From assembly GCA_001790855.1 (NCBI GenBank), contig MGDH01000023.1, forward strand, positions 17,750 to 35,627: 17,878 bases of DNA, written 5' to 3'. The position numbers and the translations under genes were made by a program. Position 1 is the stretch's first letter. Each line of letters begins with the position of its first letter. The notes beneath the pieces were generated by a model that searched no databases, was not told the DNA's origin, and worked only from the letters and a program-made list of their open reading frames with translations. The stretch comes from Candidatus Schekmanbacteria bacterium RIFCSPLOWO2_02_FULL_38_14. GTDB lineage: Bacteria; Schekmanbacteria; GWA2-38-11. Shown one piece after another: positions 14,021 through 17,878 of this stretch.

Positions 14021-14781
14021 ACGGAGGTTATTCATATCAGGTTTCTGCAGTGATTCTTGCTGCAGGCAAAGGTACAAGGATGAAATCTGACATTCCAAAG
14101 GTTTTACACCAGGTCTGCGGGAAACCAATAATTAACTATGTAATCAGGACGGTTGAGAATCTGAGATGTAATCCTGCAGTCATTGTTGTCGGGTATCAGG
14201 AGGAGAAGGTAAGAGAGGTTTTAAACGGGAAAAAAGTGATTTTTATTTCACAGAAAGAGCAATTAGGCACCGGACATGCCGTTTTGCAGACAGAGAATGC
14301 TTTGAAGAATTATGAGAACGATGTTCTGATTCTTTGTGGAGATATGCCCCTTGTAAAACCGCAAACACTGAAAGAATTCATTGATGACCATGTGGACACA
14401 GAGTCAACGCTTTCTATAATTACAACTAATACGGAGAATCCTTCAAATTATGGGAGGGTTGTGAGAGATGATGATTTCAGGATAATTAAGATAGTAGAAG
14501 AGAAGGATGCATCGGAAGAGGAAAAAAGCATAAAGGAAATAAATACCGGGATTTACTGTGTTAACAGGAATTTCCTGTTTTCTACTCTGAGAAGATTGAA
14601 ACCTGAAAACCGGCAGAATGAATATTATCTGACAGACATAATTGCAAAAGCAGTTGAAAAGGGGATTGATGTTAATTCTTTCAGAGTTAATGATGAGAGG
14701 GAATTTATGGGGATTAATACAATAGATGATTTAAAAGATGTTGAGGAGTTAATGATTCATGTCAATCAGGCTCTTAATTGA
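13996..14781 (+). CDS. glmU: GlmU-type UDP-GlcNAc pyrophosphorylase domain, without acetyltransferase domain
   Basis: 261 residues with the complete uridyltransferase active site of GlmU: LAAGKGTRM (21-29), K35 in SDIPKVLH, QLGTGHA (89-95), GDMPLV (115-120, D116), NYGRVV (151-156), EEKDA then EINTGIY (181-187), EYYLTDIIAKA (209-219) and GINT (239-242). It transfers UMP from UTP to GlcNAc-1-P (or a related sugar-1-P), making UDP-sugar. The left-handed beta-helix acetyltransferase half of full GlmU (~450 residues) is missing: the frame ends at 14781 inside the next gene's start. AGAGGG precedes ATG 13996 by about 5 bases; the frame overlaps the mutase by 25 bases. The short form recalls GlcNAc-1-P uridyltransferases that rely on a separate acetyltransferase. 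Confidence 0.88.
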   Translation: MAGKKNELNGGYSYQVSAVILAAGKGTRMKSDIPKVLHQVCGKPIINYVIRTVENLRCNPAVIVVGYQEEKVREVLNGKKVIFISQKEQLGTGHAVLQTENALKNYENDVLILCGDMPLVKPQTLKEFIDDHVDTESTLSIITTNTENPSNYGRVVRDDDFRIIKIVEEKDASEEEKSIKEINTGIYCVNRNFLFSTLRRLKPENRQNEYYLTDIIAKAVEKGIDVNSFRVNDEREFMGINTIDDLKDVEELMIHVNQALN

Positions 14782-15286
14782 TGGCTATAATCTTATAGGC
14801 GCCTATGGTTTGATGAGGAATAAAAACCTTGAAGATGAGAGAAACGGGCTGATAAAAAAACTTTGTGAATACAAAAAGATAAAAAATTATGAGATAACCG
14901 TTGTCTTTGACGGTACAGGAAACAGTAGTCCGTTTGAAGGCGGAGACAGAATGGGAGGTATCTCAATAATTTATTCAAGAATTGGTGAAAGTGCTGATGA
15001 CCTGATAAAGAGAATTGTAAAAGACTCAGGAAGCGGAGAGGGTTTTATAGTTGTTACATCTGATAGAGAGATATCAGGTTTTTGCAGTGGATATAATGCA
15101 ACTGTAATCTCTTCAGGTGAATTTAAAAGCAGGCTGGAGATGGCAAGTTTTTATCAGAATAAAGATTTTGATGATGATGAAGAAAATGGATATTTACCGC
15201 TCCATATAAGTACTAAAAAGAAGGGAAACCCGAGAAAGCTGTCAAAGACTGAGAGACAGAAAAAGTCTAAACTGAGAAAACTATAA
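14759..15286 (+). CDS. NYN/YacP-type PIN-like ribonuclease
   Basis: 175 residues with the YacP-NYN motif order: LLIDGYNLIG (5-14, D8), VVFDGTG (48-54, D51), GESADDLIKRIV (76-87, with D80/D81) and VVTSDREI (98-105, D102). These acidic residues form the metal site of PIN-like nucleases; the relative Rae1/YacP of Bacillus cleaves ribosome-bound mRNA. The C-terminal tail (about 145-175) is very basic (KKKGNPRKLSKTERQKKSKL), which would suit RNA or ribosome binding. It overlaps the GlmU-like gene by 23 bases; GAGGAG lies 10 bases before the ATG. It is the last gene of the string and lies just before the rRNA operon; a translation-linked RNA-decay role is inferred from family and context. Confidence 0.85.
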   Translation: MSIRLLIDGYNLIGAYGLMRNKNLEDERNGLIKKLCEYKKIKNYEITVVFDGTGNSSPFEGGDRMGGISIIYSRIGESADDLIKRIVKDSGSGEGFIVVTSDREISGFCSGYNATVISSGEFKSRLEMASFYQNKDFDDDEENGYLPLHISTKKKGNPRKLSKTERQKKSKLRKL

Positions 15287-15310
15287 GATAAATATAACGC
15301 GCCATATCCC

Positions 15311-15330
15311 AACAGATTTTAGCATCTGTT
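15311..15330 (+). terminator. Hairpin AACAGAT/ATCTGTT after the NYN gene
   Basis: A perfect 7-bp stem with loop TTTAGC, 24 bases after the stop and followed only by TAATC. A candidate 3' end for the upstream transcript, but the T-run is poor. Confidence 0.4.
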
Positions 15331-15381
15331 TAATCAGGAGAATTCCCGGATGCTTTGCGCTGAGGTATAACCAGCCTTCTT

Positions 15382-15549
15382 TGTCATTGACCCGAAAATT
15401 CCATTTTCATAACCCTCTGTGAGCCAAAGGCTCGTAACGATTCCCGTTCCCATTTCCGTAAGGGTAAACTCCAGTGGGAATCCAGAAAAATGAAAAGTCT
15501 GGATTCCTGTTTTCGCCTGTCTGCCGACAGGCAGGCAGGCATGACAGAG
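15382..15549. repeat. Compound inverted-repeat element upstream of the rRNA promoters
   Basis: The outer TGTCAT (15382-15387) inverts at 15541-15546 and CCTCTGT (15414-15420) at 15543-15549. The inner GGAATCCAGA/TCTGGATTCC stem (15477-15486/15498-15507) and GCCTGTC-TGCC-GACAGGC (15515-15532) are perfect. The layout resembles dispersed 'GTCATTCCCG...GGGAATCCAG' repeats seen in many bacterial genomes. An 84-codon minus-strand frame through it is only a repeat translation. Confidence 0.6.
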
Positions 15550-15631
15550 GATAAGATTATTAAAGCTTTTTGATATCTCGCAGCTCTGTGGCGGCGTAGT
15601 TTATTTTTTTTTAATATTTCTAAAATAGGGC

Positions 15632-15660
15632 TTGACAAAAAAATGAAATATATGTTAGAA
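15632..15660 (+). promoter_or_regulatory. rRNA promoter P1
   Basis: TTGACA (15632-15637), 17-base AT-rich spacer, TTAGAA (15655-15660), preceded by an A/T-rich tract that could act as an UP element. Confidence 0.6.
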
Positions 15661-15699
15661 AATCATTTCCCTAAAACAGACCATAAGTTTTAGTATGTC

Positions 15700-15727
15700 T
15701 TGACAAATTATAGTTAAGACTTAAAAT
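15700..15727 (+). promoter_or_regulatory. rRNA promoter P2
   Basis: TTGACA (15700-15705), 16-base spacer, TAAAAT (15722-15727). It lies 68 bp after P1, about 115 bp before mature 16S: the tandem arrangement typical of rRNA operons. Confidence 0.65.
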
Positions 15728-15740
15728 AGTATATAGAAAC

Positions 15741-15755
15741 TGTTCTTTGATAATT
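15741..15755 (+). promoter_or_regulatory. boxA-like antitermination site in the rRNA leader
   Basis: TGTTCTTTGATAATT closely matches the boxA core (TGCTCTTTA/GA) bound by NusB-NusE. It lies just after promoter P2 and before the processing stem, as expected for rRNA antitermination. Confidence 0.6.
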
Positions 15756-15756
15756 C

Positions 15757-15778
15757 AGTATGAGATTAACTAGCTTGG
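15757..15778 (+). other. 5' strand of pre-16S processing stem
   Basis: Nineteen of 22 bases are complementary to 17479-17500 beyond the 3' end of 16S. Such stems are RNase III substrates that release pre-16S. A second leader segment, 15793-15806, is complementary to 17542-17555 at 13 of 14 positions. Confidence 0.7.
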
Positions 15779-15849
15779 CGGTGAACAATACGAGTTTACT
15801 GGCTGACTTGTTAAAAGTAATTCAAAAATTGCCAGAAATCAGATTTTTA

Positions 15850-17702
<1,853 letters not shown>

Positions 17703-17791
17703 AAAAATTTGCACCTGCAAATTTACTTGTAGCTTGTAGCCTATAGCCATTAGCTAAGAGTAATTAGCTATAAGTGCGGCATAGCCGCCTT

Positions 17792-17864
17792 GGGGGTGTA
17801 GCTCAGTTGGGAGAGCGCCTGCCTTGCACGCAGGAGGTCAGCGGTTCGAACCCGCCCACCTCCA
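17792..17864 (+). tRNA. tRNA-Ala (UGC anticodon)
   Basis: 73 bases: acceptor GGGGGTG/CACCTCC (one G-U pair) with discriminator A, D arm GCTC/GAGC, anticodon stem CCTGC/GCAGG with loop CTTGCAC (anticodon TGC), T arm AGCGG-TTCGAAC-CCGCC. The first T-stem pair is A-C, a mismatch. CCA is not encoded. A GCGGC-ATA-GCCGC hairpin stands just upstream (17776-17788). 23S rRNA is expected beyond the right edge. Confidence 0.96.
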
Positions 17865-17878
17865 AAAAAGTACGATTG

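Noticed and set aside
15384-15638. 84-codon minus-strand frame
   Set aside because: Translation of the compound inverted-repeat element; no ribosome site and low-complexity content.

Overview
The window looks like bacterial chromosome from an uncultured or poorly known lineage. An AT-rich backbone (about 7.6-17.9 kb) ends in a ribosomal RNA operon: 16S rRNA, tRNA-Ile(GAU), tRNA-Ala(UGC), with 23S expected past the right edge. The 16S carries standard bacterial signatures and ends in an anti-Shine-Dalgarno matching the GGAGG-type ribosome sites seen upstream. By eye it resembles Deltaproteobacteria-like or candidate-phylum sequences, but I cannot place the phylum without an alignment.

Layout. 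(a) 1-1562: a GC-richer pair, the end of a glycosyltransferase-type protein and a GH130 enzyme, overlapping by ATGA. (b) 1549-3753: a repeat-rich stretch holding two isolated genes, an antitoxin-like 52-residue protein and a secreted 204-residue protein. The secreted-protein gene has a textbook sigma-54 -24/-12 promoter and upstream near-palindromic sites. Composite direct repeats flank this cassette. (c) 3754-6470: a block of intermediate GC with a DUF5661 protein and a convergent methyltransferase/GT-C glycosyltransferase pair. It borders a probable UDP-glucose dehydrogenase fragment and a decayed IS4-family transposase carrying a palindromic insertion (6680-7306). (d) 7541-7646: a perfect 21-bp inverted repeat and a promoter mark the return to the backbone. 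(e) 7724-15286: ftsB/divIC-like gene, peptide-type ABC importer (binding lipoprotein and two permeases, no ATPases here), a very long phosphohexose mutase with a winged-helix-like tail, a GlmU uridyltransferase domain without its acetyltransferase half, and a YacP-type NYN ribonuclease. Many neighbours overlap or nearly touch. (f) 15287-17878: a repeat-bearing spacer, tandem rRNA promoters, boxA, processing stems, 16S and tRNAs.

How the parts work together. The mutase and GlmU-type gene overlap and fit consecutive sugar-phosphate/nucleotide-sugar steps for wall or surface polysaccharide. FtsB-like and peptide-import genes lead that gene string. The left half is an accessory, recombined surface-glycan region (glycosyltransferases, GH130, methyltransferase, ugd fragment) cut by IS remnants and at least three families of dispersed palindromes. 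I found no CRISPR array, prophage or clear defence system. The most promising unexplained signals are the sigma-54-controlled orphan secreted protein, the mutase/winged-helix fusion, and the palindrome families, one copy of which lies in frame inside a transposase remnant.
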